Positions 17,309-25,791 of a stretch of DNA of 64,000 bases are shown piece after piece. The stretch comes from JASHPR01 sp963833885. Its GTDB lineage: Bacteria > Actinomycetota > Actinomycetes > Streptosporangiales > Streptosporangiaceae. Position 1 is the first letter of the stretch, and each line of letters starts with the position of its first letter. The position numbers and the translations under genes were made by a program. The DNA is taken from NCBI GenBank assembly GCA_963833885.1, contig CAWHZU010000005.1, positions 62,001 through 126,000 on the forward strand, given 5' to 3'. Under the pieces are notes generated by a model, which was not told where the DNA came from, did not search any database, and saw only the letters and a list, made by a program, of their open reading frames with translations.

Positions 17309-18544
17309 ATCAGGTGGCCCGGACACCCCTTCGCCAGTTGCGGCTCGTCAGCAGCGCCGACGTCTACAAGGCTGGCACGCTGGCAGGCGCTTTGCGCCGC
17401 CTTCGTGACCGTACCGAGTTCCAATACGTACCCGCGTACCTGGCCGCCGACGGGCCGCGGGTGGCCTGGAGTCTTCCCCTCAAGGCCGAGGCTTATATAG
17501 CGCCAGCAGCTGCGGTGCCTGCGTTCTTCGCGGGGCTACTGCCAGAGGGCAGGCGACTGACGGCGCTTCGGCACATTGTCGGCACCTCCGCTGACGACGA
17601 GTTCTCCATGCTCCTCGCAGTGGGCAGTGACACGATCGGTGATGTGCAGATCGTCCCGGCTGGCAATCCGCCCGCCGACACGAATCCAGTCATGGTCGAT
17701 GACTTTGGCGAGGTCATCTTTGCTGACTTGTTCGCCCAGGCAATTGGCCAGCACCCGGATCGGATCGCTTTGCCCGGGGTACAGGACAAGGTCTCTGGGC
17801 AGATGCTGAACGTACCTGTCCAAGGTCGGTCAGCGGGCTACATCCTGAAGCTGAATCCTCCCGAGTTTCCTCACCTTGTAGAAAACGAGCGCTTCTTCTT
17901 CCACGCAGCGGCCCGGACCCGTCTCACGGTCGCCGAGGTAGAACTGGTTCATGACAGGGTGGGAGAGTCTGGGCTGCTCGTGCACAGATTCGACCGGATA
18001 CATGAAAATGGCAGCGTCCGACTTCTTGCAGTCGAGGATGCCTGCCAGGTCCTCGGCAGGTGGCCGGGTGATAAGTACATCATCTCTACTGAGGAAGCCA
18101 TCACGGGCCTTGCGCAGTGCTGCCGTGCGCCAGGTGTAGCCGCTCTCGAGCTATACCGTCTGCTTGTCTTCGCGTACTTGTCCGGCAACGGAGACCTCCA
18201 CGCAAAAAATCTGGCGGTATTGCATGACGCGCGAGGCGAGTGGAGGGTTACACCGGCTTATGACCTACCTTCTTCCGCCATCTACGGTGACCGGACGATG
18301 GCGCTTTCCGCTTGGCGGGGTGATCCGGCAGCAACTGTCCTGGCCCATGCTCCGAAGCCTCGGCGAAGAGATCGGTATTCCCGAGCGGCTGGCTGCTGAG
18401 GTCATCCGCGAACAAACATCTGCCGCCCGGATATGGATCGAAGAACTGGGCGAGTTGCCCTTCGACGCCAACACAATCCGGAATCTTCGGCGTCTGGTAA
18501 GCGCTCGCATGCGGCACATTGAACCAGAGCCCAGCCGGCACTGA
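17305..18544 (+). pseudogene. hipA: HipA-like kinase toxin with a frameshift in a G4 run
   Basis: The first reading frame (to 18399) has the HipA N-terminal domain, the HipA core (LPGVQDKVSGQML, GYILKLNPPEFPHLVENERF) and the catalytic NGDLHAKNL with the later metal-binding Asp in TPAYDLPSS. After MALSAW the conserved C-terminal helices continue in another frame (QQLSWPMLRSLGEEIGIPER, ending IEPEPSRH at 18544). Removing one G from the GGGG at 18317-18320 restores a single ORF of about 412 codons. The catalytic residues are intact, so either the toxin is disarmed by a real mutation or the base is an error. In the family HipA phosphorylates a tRNA synthetase to halt growth. Confidence 0.8.
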
Positions 18545-18621
18545 GATTAGTCAACTGCTAGTGGCCCGGCAATCGCACAAGCGTGCCACCGCTGGTGACC
18601 GCACACCGGGAATCCCCAGCC

Positions 18622-18903
18622 TTACCCGGGCCGAACGGCGGCGAGCACCTGGCGCGGTGCCGGATTGACCATGGCGCGGCCGTCGATGACCACGGTCGGG
18701 ACCGTCTCGTTACCGCCGGCCACGGAGCGAACGAAAGCGGCCGCATCGGGATCCCGCCAGATGTTGACCTGGCGGACCGAAAGATGATGCCACCACAGGA
18801 CAAAACGCAACCGCCTGCAGAACATGCAGCCAGGCCGCCAGTACAGGGTGATCCTGGCAGGGCTACCGCTCTCCTCGCTGGCTGGGCCCACCAAGCTATT
18901 CAA
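18622..18903 (-). CDS. Glutaredoxin-like protein (mycoredoxin type)
   Basis: A 93-residue thioredoxin-fold protein. The active site is RPGCMFCRRLR, a CxxC pair, and the cis-Pro segment is ETVPTVVIDG. The layout (ITLYWRPGCMFC at the start, hydrophobic helix after it, then VNIWRDPDAAAFVRSVAGGN) resembles actinobacterial mycoredoxins, which reduce mycothiol-mixed disulfides. Stand-alone gene; the reading frame continues upstream of the domain by about 16 residues. Confidence 0.82.
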   Translation of the reverse strand: MNSLVGPASEESGSPARITLYWRPGCMFCRRLRFVLWWHHLSVRQVNIWRDPDAAAFVRSVAGGNETVPTVVIDGRAMVNPAPRQVLAAVRPG

Positions 18904-18948
18904 CCACCGCTAGTGCCACCGGCCGAAAGGTCAGGCACCACCGGGCCG

Positions 18949-19272
18949 TTATCGGCCGACGGCGCGGGCCAGCTGTGCCTTGGTCATCGAGGAACGGCCC
19001 TTGACGCCACGGCGCCGCGCCTCGGCGTAGAGCTGCGCCTTCGTGGGGCCGCCCGCCCCGCGGTGTGAGCGCAGCCCGCCCCGCCGTGACGAGGAAATGT
19101 CCTCAGTGGAGGTGCGGCTGGCGGTGCGCGCCTCGCCGGACCGGGCGCGCTCCTTGTTCACCGTCCGCGCCGCGATCTCCTCTGCCCGGCTGGTGCTTCC
19201 GCCGCGATCCTTGACGCTCTCCTTAATGTGCTCGTACTGGCGCTCACGCTTCGGGCTGGATCCCCTGGGCAT
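18949..19272 (-). CDS. Small basic protein with Rho-N/SAP-like end
   Basis: A 107-residue, highly charged protein starting MPRGSSPKRERQYEHIKESV. The last 30 residues (KAQLYAEARRRGVKGRSSMT, then KAQLARAVGR) look like the SAP/Rho-termination N-terminal helix-turn motif, which binds nucleic acids. Close homologues in actinomycetes are often named plasmid stabilisation protein, without experimental support. Probably a nucleic-acid-associated protein. Function unknown. Confidence 0.7.
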   Translation of the reverse strand: MPRGSSPKRERQYEHIKESVKDRGGSTSRAEEIAARTVNKERARSGEARTASRTSTEDISSSRRGGLRSHRGAGGPTKAQLYAEARRRGVKGRSSMTKAQLARAVGR

Positions 19273-19396
19273 GTCCGCCCACCTCCCGGCTGCCGTTAAC
19301 CCGTCGTTTCCCCTCTAGGGTGAGGCTGCTGTCTACCCCCCGTGGCGGCGGACATGCACGGGGCCACCGAGCCCTGGGCCGAGGAGGCGCATACCT

Positions 19397-20499
19397 ATGA
19401 CGGTGCAGGCAGGGGACAGCTCGCCAGGCATCGCTGGCGGGGCGGAAAAACGAACCACGTTCCACGGAAAAGATCCGGATAACGCCGCCGAAGCGACGAT
19501 CTGCAAGCCGACGCCGACCGGGTGCCAGGCCCGGACCCGCCTGTACCGCAACGGAACGCTGGAGCTGGAAGGCTTCCCGATCGCGGACATCAGCGAGCAC
19601 CTCAGGGACCCCGCGACGGTGTGTGGCTGGACCTGCGAGACCCCGACCGCGAGGACCTCAACGTGCTGCGCGACGAGTTCGGCCTGCACGAGGTAGCCGT
19701 CGAGGACGCCCTGTTGCTGCACGAGCGCCCGAAGCTGGATCGTTACCGTCAGCACCTGTTTCTCGCCTGCTACGCGGTCCACCTGGACCCGGCCACCGGC
19801 GAGCTGGCCATGAGCGAGATCGCCGCATTCATCACCCCGCGGGCGCTGATTACCGTGCGCAAGGACGACGGCCTGGACATCGGCGCGGTCGTCGGCTACT
19901 GGGACGCCAGCCCCGACCTGGCGGGGTACGGCGTCGGTTTCCTCCTGTACGGCCTGCTCGACAACGTGGTCGACGGGCACTTTGCCGCCGTTCAGGTGCT
20001 GGACGACGCGATCGAGGGCCTCGAAGATCGGCTCTTCGCCGACGACCGCAAGCTGGACAAGGAGGTGCAGCGGCGCAGCTTCGAGTTGCGCAAGAGCCTG
20101 GTGATCCTGCGCCGGGTGGTGCTGCCCATGCGCGAGGTCGTGAACTCGCTGATGCGGCGCGACCTGCGCGTGGTCACCGAGCCGCTGCATCCCTACTACC
20201 AGGACATCTACGACCACGTGCTGCGGGCGACCGAATGGACCGAGAGTCTGCGTGATCTTGTGACCACGATCCTGGAGACGAACCTGACCATCCAGGGCAA
20301 CCGCATGAATGTCATCACCAAGAAGGTCACCAGCTGGGCCGCGATCATCGCCGTCCCGACGCTCGTCACCGGCGTTTACGGCATGAACGTGCCGTATCCC
20401 GGGTTCGGCCACGCCTGGGGAGTGGGAGCGTCCTTCCTCATCATGGTGGTCCTGGCGGCCGTGCTCTACGTCGCCTTCAGGCGCAACGACTGGCTGTAG
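19397..20499 (+). pseudogene. corA: CorA-family magnesium/cobalt transporter, apparent frameshift
   Basis: The N-terminal 75 residues (MTVQAGDSSPGIAGGAEK on, reaching RLYRNGTLELEGFPIADISE) and the rest (VWLDLRDPDREDLNVL to the end) are in different frames. One missing base near 19615-19622 (inside ACGGTGTGTGG) restores TVVWLDLRD. The rest is intact: a long helical stalk, two C-terminal membrane helices and the signature YGMNVPYPGF, ending FRRNDWL. The family forms pentameric Mg2+/Co2+ channels. A base error is more likely than a true pseudogene because everything else is conserved. Confidence 0.85.
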
Positions 20500-20562
20500 C
20501 TGCCGGTTAGCCGCGGGAGCCTCGGGTAGACGACGCCTGCCTGCGACAGATCGAGGAGGCGG

Positions 20563-21606
20563 GTGACAACGGCGGCCGTCCAACCCCCGGAACTAACCCG
20601 CAGCGATCCGAGCCGGCCCGGCATTCGACGGGTGCGCTCGGGGCGGGGATTCCGTTACGTCTGGCCGGGCGGCAGGCCCGTCAAGGATGCGCACGTGCGG
20701 GCCCGGATCAAGGCTCTGGTGATCCCGCCGGCCTGGAAAGACGTATGGATTTGTCCCCATGCGGCCGGTCACATCCAGGCGATGGGGACCGACTCGGCCG
20801 GGCGCAGGCAGTACCGGTACCACGACATGTGGCGGGAGGCGCGCGACCAGGACAAGCACGACCGGATGCTGGAGTTCGGCCGCGCGCTGCCCGGCATCCG
20901 CGAGGTGGTCCGGAGCCACCTCGATCGCCGCGGGCTGTCTAGGGACAGGGTCCTGGCGGCCGCGATCAGCCTCATTGATCTCGGGTTCTTCCGCCCCGGC
21001 GGCGACGAGTACGCGGCCGAGAACGGAACGTTCGGCCTGGCCACGATCCGCCGGGAGCATGTGACCTGCCGCCGTGATCAGCTCGAGTTCGACTACCTGG
21101 CCAAGGGCGCCAAGCAGCGCGAGCAGGCCGTCGCCGACGATCAGGTGTGCGCGGTCGTCCGGAGCCTGAAGCGCCGCCGCTGGGGCGGCGACGAGCTGTT
21201 CGCCTACCGGAGCGGCCGGGGCTGGCACGACGTGACCGCCGAAGATCTCAACGACTACCTCCGCGAGCTCTCCGGGGGCCACGATTTCACGGTCAAGGAC
21301 TTCCGCACGTGGCACGCGACCGTGCTGGCCGCGGTGGGCCTGGCGGTGTCCCGGTCCGCCGCTGCGGCGTCGCCGACGGCCAGCAAGCGCGCCGTGGCCC
21401 GCGTCGTCCATGAGGTGGCTGACTACCTGGGCAACACGCCGGCCGTCGCCCGGGCCTCATACATCGACCCCCGCGTCATCGAGGTGTACGAGCACGGCAA
21501 GACGATCGAGTCCGTCCTCGGCGACCTGGGCGCGACCAGCGAATTCGGCCAGCTCGCCACCCAGGGGCAGGCCGAGCGCGCGGTGCTGCGGATTCTCGCC
21601 GGCTAG
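20563..21606 (+). CDS. DNA topoisomerase IB
   Basis: A 347-residue poxvirus-type topoisomerase IB. It has the typical pieces YRYHDMWREARDQDKHDRML, LIDLGFFRPGGDEYAAENGT, FTVKDFRTWHAT and the catalytic Tyr in ASYIDPRV (about residue 300). It nicks and reseals one strand through a 3'-phosphotyrosine to relax supercoils. GTG start with GAGGAGG about ten bases upstream. The family is scattered among actinobacteria. Confidence 0.92.
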   Translation: MTTAAVQPPELTRSDPSRPGIRRVRSGRGFRYVWPGGRPVKDAHVRARIKALVIPPAWKDVWICPHAAGHIQAMGTDSAGRRQYRYHDMWREARDQDKHDRMLEFGRALPGIREVVRSHLDRRGLSRDRVLAAAISLIDLGFFRPGGDEYAAENGTFGLATIRREHVTCRRDQLEFDYLAKGAKQREQAVADDQVCAVVRSLKRRRWGGDELFAYRSGRGWHDVTAEDLNDYLRELSGGHDFTVKDFRTWHATVLAAVGLAVSRSAAAASPTASKRAVARVVHEVADYLGNTPAVARASYIDPRVIEVYEHGKTIESVLGDLGATSEFGQLATQGQAERAVLRILAG

Positions 21607-21674
21607 GCCAGCCCAGCTCGGCACCGCATGCATCTTCCAGGACGAAGGCCCGCAGGTGATGCCCAGGCGGGACG

Positions 21675-21782
21675 CTACATCTGCCGCATCTTCTGGTAGC
21701 GGAGCACGTCGTCCTTGTTGAGGTACAGGATCACGCCCACGGCCACGGCGCCGAACGCCGCGGCCCACTTCAGAGACTTCAT
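21675..21782 (-). CDS. Small single-helix membrane protein
   Basis: A 35-residue ORF, MKSLKWAAAFGAVAVGVILY then LNKDDVLRYQKMRQM, with GGAGGAAG before the ATG. The pattern (one membrane helix, then a charged DDVxRYxKMRxM tail) is that of a small, widespread actinobacterial protein family of unknown function (it resembles DUF6893). Stand-alone gene. Confidence 0.75.
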   Translation of the reverse strand: MKSLKWAAAFGAVAVGVILYLNKDDVLRYQKMRQM

Positions 21783-21890
21783 CGCTTCCTCCACTCGGAC
21801 GCTTACCCATAACGACGGAACTCACGCGCGCCGCGCCGGGCTCCGCCGGCCAGGTCGCCGGGTGCGGACGGCTGACCCGGGGCGGCATAG

Positions 21891-21974
21891 GCCCGGAGGG
21901 AGTGGGCGGAGGGGGGCGGCCGGAGGGAAGTGGCCGGAGGGGGCGGCCGGAGGGGAGCAGCCGGGGTGGGCGGG
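21891..21974 (+). repeat. G-rich repeat with quadruplex potential
   Basis: This tract repeats GGCCGGAGGG-like units (three to four copies, roughly 20-25 bases apart) and has at least five runs of three or more G on the plus strand. It lies upstream of the exosortase-like gene. It could form a G-quadruplex or simply be a degenerate minisatellite. Confidence 0.5.
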
Positions 21975-22048
21975 CCCGTCTTACGTGTTTGTGCTTGCCG
22001 GCCGTCTTCGGTAGCTCTACGCTCACTGTTGATCACGAAGAGTGATAA

Positions 22049-22774
22049 GTGCCTGGCTGGCCGCTTGTCGGCCAAACCGATGCCGGTGCTTGCCTCTGGA
22101 GGAGTCCGCAAGCATTGCAGAGCGACGTCAACCTGCCTGTGTCGTCCGGGCCCAGGTCAGCCACGTCCAGCGGGCCGCACGGGCCGCGGCTGCGGGGCAG
22201 GCACAGCGCGGGCCGCCAGCCGCTGCGGCCCGGGAGCCGGGTGGTCGCGGTCGGCGTGCTCGCCGGGATCGGGTTCGCGCTGATCGTCTTCCAGTACCAG
22301 ATCCGGCACCTCGAGGCCGGCGCGGCGGCGCACCTCTACAACCTCGTCACGCCCGCAGCGGCGCTGCCCAGCGCCCCGGTCATCACGTTCGGGCCCGGGA
22401 CGCCCGGCGGGTTCGGCCTGGTGATCACGCCCGACTGCAGCATGGCGCTGCTCATCGCGCCGCTGTGCGGCCTCGGCATGGTGCTGATCCGGCCGCGCCG
22501 GGCCCAGGTGCGCCGGGCGGCGAGGGCGCTCGCGGTGGCGTCCCTGGTGATGGTCGCCGGCGACCTGGTGCGGATCGGCTCGATCGCGATGACGATCCGG
22601 ATGGACGGCATCGATACCGGATACCAGATCAGCAACCTGATGCTCGGCCCGGTGGTCAGCATCGTGTGCATCGCGCTGAGCCTGGTACTGCTCGCGCTCA
22701 TGCTCAGGTCGCCAGGCGCTCCTACTCCGGCATCGCCGAATCGCCACCCCGCCTTCCCGGAATCGCCACCGTAA
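22049..22774 (+). CDS. Exosortase-like polytopic membrane protein
   Basis: Up to 241 residues with four to five membrane helices. A Cys sits in ITPDCSMALLIAPLCGLGMV at the start of a helix and an Arg in AGDLVRIGSIA, matching the Cys and Arg of the exosortase/archaeosortase catalytic set; the spacing recalls the short actinobacterial exosortase P group. The third residue, usually His in a G-[YF]-x-x-x-H context, appears here as Asn (GYQISNLMLG). The start is uncertain; GTG 22139 would remove an uncharacteristic N-terminus. The gene ends inside the 22-bp tandem array. Could instead be an unrelated membrane protein. Confidence 0.5.
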   Translation: MPGWPLVGQTDAGACLWRSPQALQSDVNLPVSSGPRSATSSGPHGPRLRGRHSAGRQPLRPGSRVVAVGVLAGIGFALIVFQYQIRHLEAGAAAHLYNLVTPAAALPSAPVITFGPGTPGGFGLVITPDCSMALLIAPLCGLGMVLIRPRRAQVRRAARALAVASLVMVAGDLVRIGSIAMTIRMDGIDTGYQISNLMLGPVVSIVCIALSLVLLALMLRSPGAPTPASPNRHPAFPESPP

Positions 22775-22870
22775 CGTCCCCGAATTGCCGTCGCGGCTTC
22801 CTGGAATTGCCATCGCGGCTTCCCGGGATCGCCACCGTGACTTCGCGGGATCGCCACCCCGGCGTGATAC
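22739..22870. repeat. Six-copy 22-bp tandem array
   Basis: Units begin at 22739, 22761, 22783, 22805, 22827 and 22849, an exact 22-base period. Each begins RATYGCC; the rest drifts, approximate consensus after that AYCGCGGCTTCCCGG. The array starts inside the 3' end of the exosortase-like gene, covers its stop and runs to the promoter of the next small gene. Confidence 0.9.
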
Positions 22871-22873
22871 TCG

Positions 22874-22904
22874 TTGTTCTATAACCATTACTCAGAGTTA
22901 TATA
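22874..22904 (+). promoter_or_regulatory. A+T-rich promoter with an inverted repeat
   Basis: TTGTTC (22874-22879) and TATATA (22899-22904) give a promoter-like pair with a 19-base spacer. An inverted repeat TATAAC (22880-22885) / GTTATA (22897-22902) lies between and over them, so a repressor could act here. It precedes the 44-residue membrane protein gene. Confidence 0.5.
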
Positions 22905-22921
22905 GAGAAGGGGGTTGTCGC

Positions 22922-23056
22922 GTGCACAGTTCGGCGCCGTCAAGGCCGGGCAGGCTCGCGCTCGGCGTCGTCGGCCTGGTGCTGCTGTTCGGGCTCGGGT
23001 ACCGGATCAGCCTGCACCGGCTGCAGGTCCCAGCGGCTGGCGTCAGCGCCCAGTGA
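22922..23056 (+). CDS. Small single-helix membrane protein
   Basis: A 44-residue protein, GTG start with AGAAGGGGG upstream: a basic N-terminus (SSAPSRPGR), one membrane helix (LALGVVGLVLLFGLGY) and a short basic tail. It lies between the 22-bp array and the convergent enoyl-CoA hydratase gene, whose 3' end it overlaps by 14 bases. Its nearness to the exosortase-like gene suggests but does not show a link. Function unknown. Confidence 0.6.
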   Translation: MHSSAPSRPGRLALGVVGLVLLFGLGYRISLHRLQVPAAGVSAQ

Positions 23057-23864
23057 AGGCGGGCGCGCGCTTCTCGGCGAAGGCGCGCTGGCCCTCGAGG
23101 TAGTCGTCAGACCGGAAGCAGGCCTCGATCATCGCCTGCGCCCTGGCCAGGTCTTCCGGCCCGGCGGAGTGGCCGGCGGCGCGGATCGCCACCTTGCACG
23201 CGGCGACGGTGAGCGGCGCGTTGGCCGCGATTGACTGGGCCAGGGCCATCGTCTCCTCGCGCAGGGCCGCCGCGGGGACGACCCGGTTCACCAGGCCCAT
23301 CGCCAGAGCCTCCGGCGCGCTGAACCGCCGGGCAGAGAACAGCATTTCGGACGTCTGCGCCGGGCCGATCAGGCCTATCAGGGTGGTGACGCCGAACATG
23401 CCGGGCCCAAGGCCGAGCCGGGCGGCCGGCACGCCGAACTGGCTGTCGTCGGCGGCGACGCGGATGTCGGCCTGCAGGGCGGTGAACAGGCCGCCGCCGA
23501 TGCAGAACCCGCGGATCATGGCGATGAGGGGCTTGTCCAGGACGGTCCAGGACCGGTTCAGTGCGTCGCCCGCGCGGTCGTACTCGGCGCGCGCCTCGGG
23601 GGAGGTGCGCCGGTCGGCGAACTCGGAGATGTCGGCGCCCGAGGCAAAGGCCTTGTCCCCGGCGCCGGTGAGCACCACGACGCGGACCCGGTCGTCGGCC
23701 TGCAGCGCCTCCAGCAGGACCGGCAGCGCAGCGCGCATGTCGCTGGACAGCGCGTTGCGCTTCGCCGGGTTGTTGAGGGTCACGACCGCGACGGCGTCGG
23801 CCACGTCGACCAGCAGTTTGTCGGTGCCGGTCTGGTGCCGCGCGGGTGAACTCGGTGACGTCAT
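23043..23864 (-). CDS. Enoyl-CoA hydratase/isomerase family protein
   Basis: A 273-residue crotonase-fold protein. The oxyanion-hole segments are AFASGADISEFADRR and RGFCIGGGLFTALQADIR. The usual second catalytic Glu position reads RLGLGPGMFG, lacking Glu, so it may be an isomerase or another crotonase rather than a classical hydratase. It follows the CaiB/BaiF gene after ten bases in the same operon, suggesting degradation of an acid via its CoA ester. Confidence 0.87.
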   Translation of the reverse strand: MTSPSSPARHQTGTDKLLVDVADAVAVVTLNNPAKRNALSSDMRAALPVLLEALQADDRVRVVVLTGAGDKAFASGADISEFADRRTSPEARAEYDRAGDALNRSWTVLDKPLIAMIRGFCIGGGLFTALQADIRVAADDSQFGVPAARLGLGPGMFGVTTLIGLIGPAQTSEMLFSARRFSAPEALAMGLVNRVVPAAALREETMALAQSIAANAPLTVAACKVAIRAAGHSAGPEDLARAQAMIEACFRSDDYLEGQRAFAEKRAPAFTGR

Positions 23865-23874
23865 CCGGATCCTC

Positions 23875-25056
23875 TCAGATCACTCCCTGCACGCGGAGCC
23901 GGTCGATCTCCTCGCGCGGATAGCCCAGTTCGGTGAGCACTGCGTCGGTGTCGGCGCCGATGTCGGGACTCGGCGTGCGGACGGTGGCCGGCCCATCGGT
24001 CATCCGGACCGCGTTGCGCAGGATGTCCAGGCGGCCGAGCGCCGGATGCTGCACCGGCTCGGTCATCTCCAGGTGCTCGACCTGCGGGTCGGCGAACACC
24101 TCGTCCATCCCGTAGACCGGTCCGCACGGCACCCCGGCCTGGTTCAGTGCCTCGACCCATTCGGCCGTGGTCCTGGTGCGCAGCCGCTCGGCGATGAGCG
24201 CGTTGAGCTCGCCCCGGTTCGCCGACCGCTTGGCCGGTGAGTCGAAGCGGGGGTCGGCCGGGATGCCGGGCAGCCCGATCACCCCGCACAGGCTGTCCAG
24301 CAGCCGCCCGCCAGCGGCGCCGATGTTGACGTATCCGTCGGCCGAGGCGAAGCAGCCCATCGGCACGCTCACCGGGTGGTGGTTGCCCTCTTGCGGCGGG
24401 ATCTCGTTGTTGACGGTCCACCGGGCCGCCTGGAAGTCCATCATCGCGATCATCGATTCCAGCAGCGAGGTCTGCACCCAGCGCCCCATCCCGGTGCGGT
24501 CCCGGTCGTGCAGGGCGACCAGCACGCCGGTGGCCAGGTAGAGGCCGGCCGACAGGTCGGCAACGGGGATCCCGGCCCGCACCGGGCCGCCTCCCGGCAG
24601 CCCGGTGACGCTCATCAGGCCGCCCATGCCCTGCGCGATCTGGTCGACGCCACCGCGGCCCGCGTAGGGGCCGTCCTGGCCGAAGCCGGAGATCGACCCG
24701 TAGACCAGCCGTGGGTTGCGTGCGTGCACGGTGGCGAAGTCGAAGCCCAGCCGCTCCTTGACCGGCGGCCGCATGTTCTCGATCAGCACGTCGGCGGTGT
24801 CGACCAGCCGCATCAGCACCTCGCGCCCGCCGGGCGCCTTGAGGTTCAGCGACAGCGAGCGCTTGTTCCGGTGCAGGTGCTGGAAGTCGGAGCCGTGCCG
24901 GCTGCCGGTCAGACCGGGATCGGCCGGGTCGGGCGGCGGCTCGACGCGGATGACGTCCGCGCCCCAGTCGGCGAGCTGGCGGACGCAGGTGGGCCCGGCC
25001 CGCGCGACCGTCAGGTCGATGACCCGCAGGTCATCGAGCGGAAGCCGCGAGGTCAT
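23875..25056 (-). CDS. CaiB/BaiF family CoA-transferase
   Basis: A 393-residue class III CoA-transferase. It begins LDDLRVIDLTVARAGPTCVR, then GADVIRVEPP and the family core NKRSLSLNLKAPGGREVLMR and ADVLIENMRPPVKERLGFDF; a catalytic Asp is expected in the first third. It moves CoA between carboxylic acids. Operon with the crotonase-fold gene. Confidence 0.9.
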   Translation of the reverse strand: MTSRLPLDDLRVIDLTVARAGPTCVRQLADWGADVIRVEPPPDPADPGLTGSRHGSDFQHLHRNKRSLSLNLKAPGGREVLMRLVDTADVLIENMRPPVKERLGFDFATVHARNPRLVYGSISGFGQDGPYAGRGGVDQIAQGMGGLMSVTGLPGGGPVRAGIPVADLSAGLYLATGVLVALHDRDRTGMGRWVQTSLLESMIAMMDFQAARWTVNNEIPPQEGNHHPVSVPMGCFASADGYVNIGAAGGRLLDSLCGVIGLPGIPADPRFDSPAKRSANRGELNALIAERLRTRTTAEWVEALNQAGVPCGPVYGMDEVFADPQVEHLEMTEPVQHPALGRLDILRNAVRMTDGPATVRTPSPDIGADTDAVLTELGYPREEIDRLRVQGVI

Positions 25057-25240
25057 GGCCGGCCGCCCCGGGACGCACCGATGCTGACTACCCTCACGTC
25101 CCTATCATCCCGTATGGGGCAACCCGCCCGCCTTGGCCCGTGCTTACCGACCCGCCGATCTGGATACATCCATAACGCTGCCTTGGGGCGGGCTGGCGTG
25201 GCGCGGCCGGTGCGGCCGGCCGATGAACACAGGGGGAATA

Positions 25241-25744
25241 GTGAGTTCTGCCGAAGTAGCCAGCGCCGTCGTGGGCGCCGTGCGGCCGCGGGTTTCGCGG
25301 CTGCTTCCCGAGGATCCCGAGACGTTCCGCGGCCCCAAGTGGACCGCGGGAGTGCTCGCGGCGGTGAACGTCATCGGCACCGCGCGCAGCCTGATCCACA
25401 TCGCCGCCCCGGACAGTGGCGCGCAGTCGATCGCCTCGATGGACACACATGTAAAGGGCGGAAAGAACATCGTCGCCCTGCTGGGGCAGTGGGGCGGAGC
25501 CCAGCTGCTCGAGGCGGGCCTGATCTGGGTCGTGCTGTGGCGTTACCGGGGGCTGGTTCCGCTGATGCTGGGCGTGGTGACGGCGGAGCAGGCACTGCGG
25601 GTGGGGATCGGCCAGTTCAAGCCCCTGGTGACCGCGCACACCCCGCCGGGTGCCCTCAGCAAGGTCGTGCTGCCCGCGTCGGCGGTCGCGCTCGCCATGT
25701 CGCTCAACCAGCATGAGGAGCCGCGCCAGACCGGCCGGGCATGA
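25241..25744 (+). CDS. Conserved hydrophobic protein of unknown function
   Basis: A 167-residue protein (GTG start, AGGGGG upstream) with three to four hydrophobic segments (WTAGVLAAVNVIGTARSLI, LIWVVLWRYRGLVPLMLGVV, VVLPASAVALAMSL). It is probably an integral membrane protein of a family common as a hypothetical in actinomycetes. ATG 25223 is an alternative start. No catalytic motif is seen. The thioesterase gene follows after 47 bases. Confidence 0.65.
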   Translation: MSSAEVASAVVGAVRPRVSRLLPEDPETFRGPKWTAGVLAAVNVIGTARSLIHIAAPDSGAQSIASMDTHVKGGKNIVALLGQWGGAQLLEAGLIWVVLWRYRGLVPLMLGVVTAEQALRVGIGQFKPLVTAHTPPGALSKVVLPASAVALAMSLNQHEEPRQTGRA

Positions 25745-25791
25745 GAGCCTAAGGGGCGTGCCCGCAGCCCCCTGCCGACCCGGCCACTGCC

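Noticed and set aside
21457..22026. Open frame opposite the end of topoisomerase IB
   Set aside because: It overlaps the well-supported topoisomerase gene and the better-supported 35-residue membrane protein gene, and its product is Arg/Pro/Gly-rich.
22157..22888. Minus-strand open frame across the 22-bp array encoding a repetitive peptide
   Set aside because: The repetition comes from the tandem array; no start context and it runs antisense to the exosortase-like gene.
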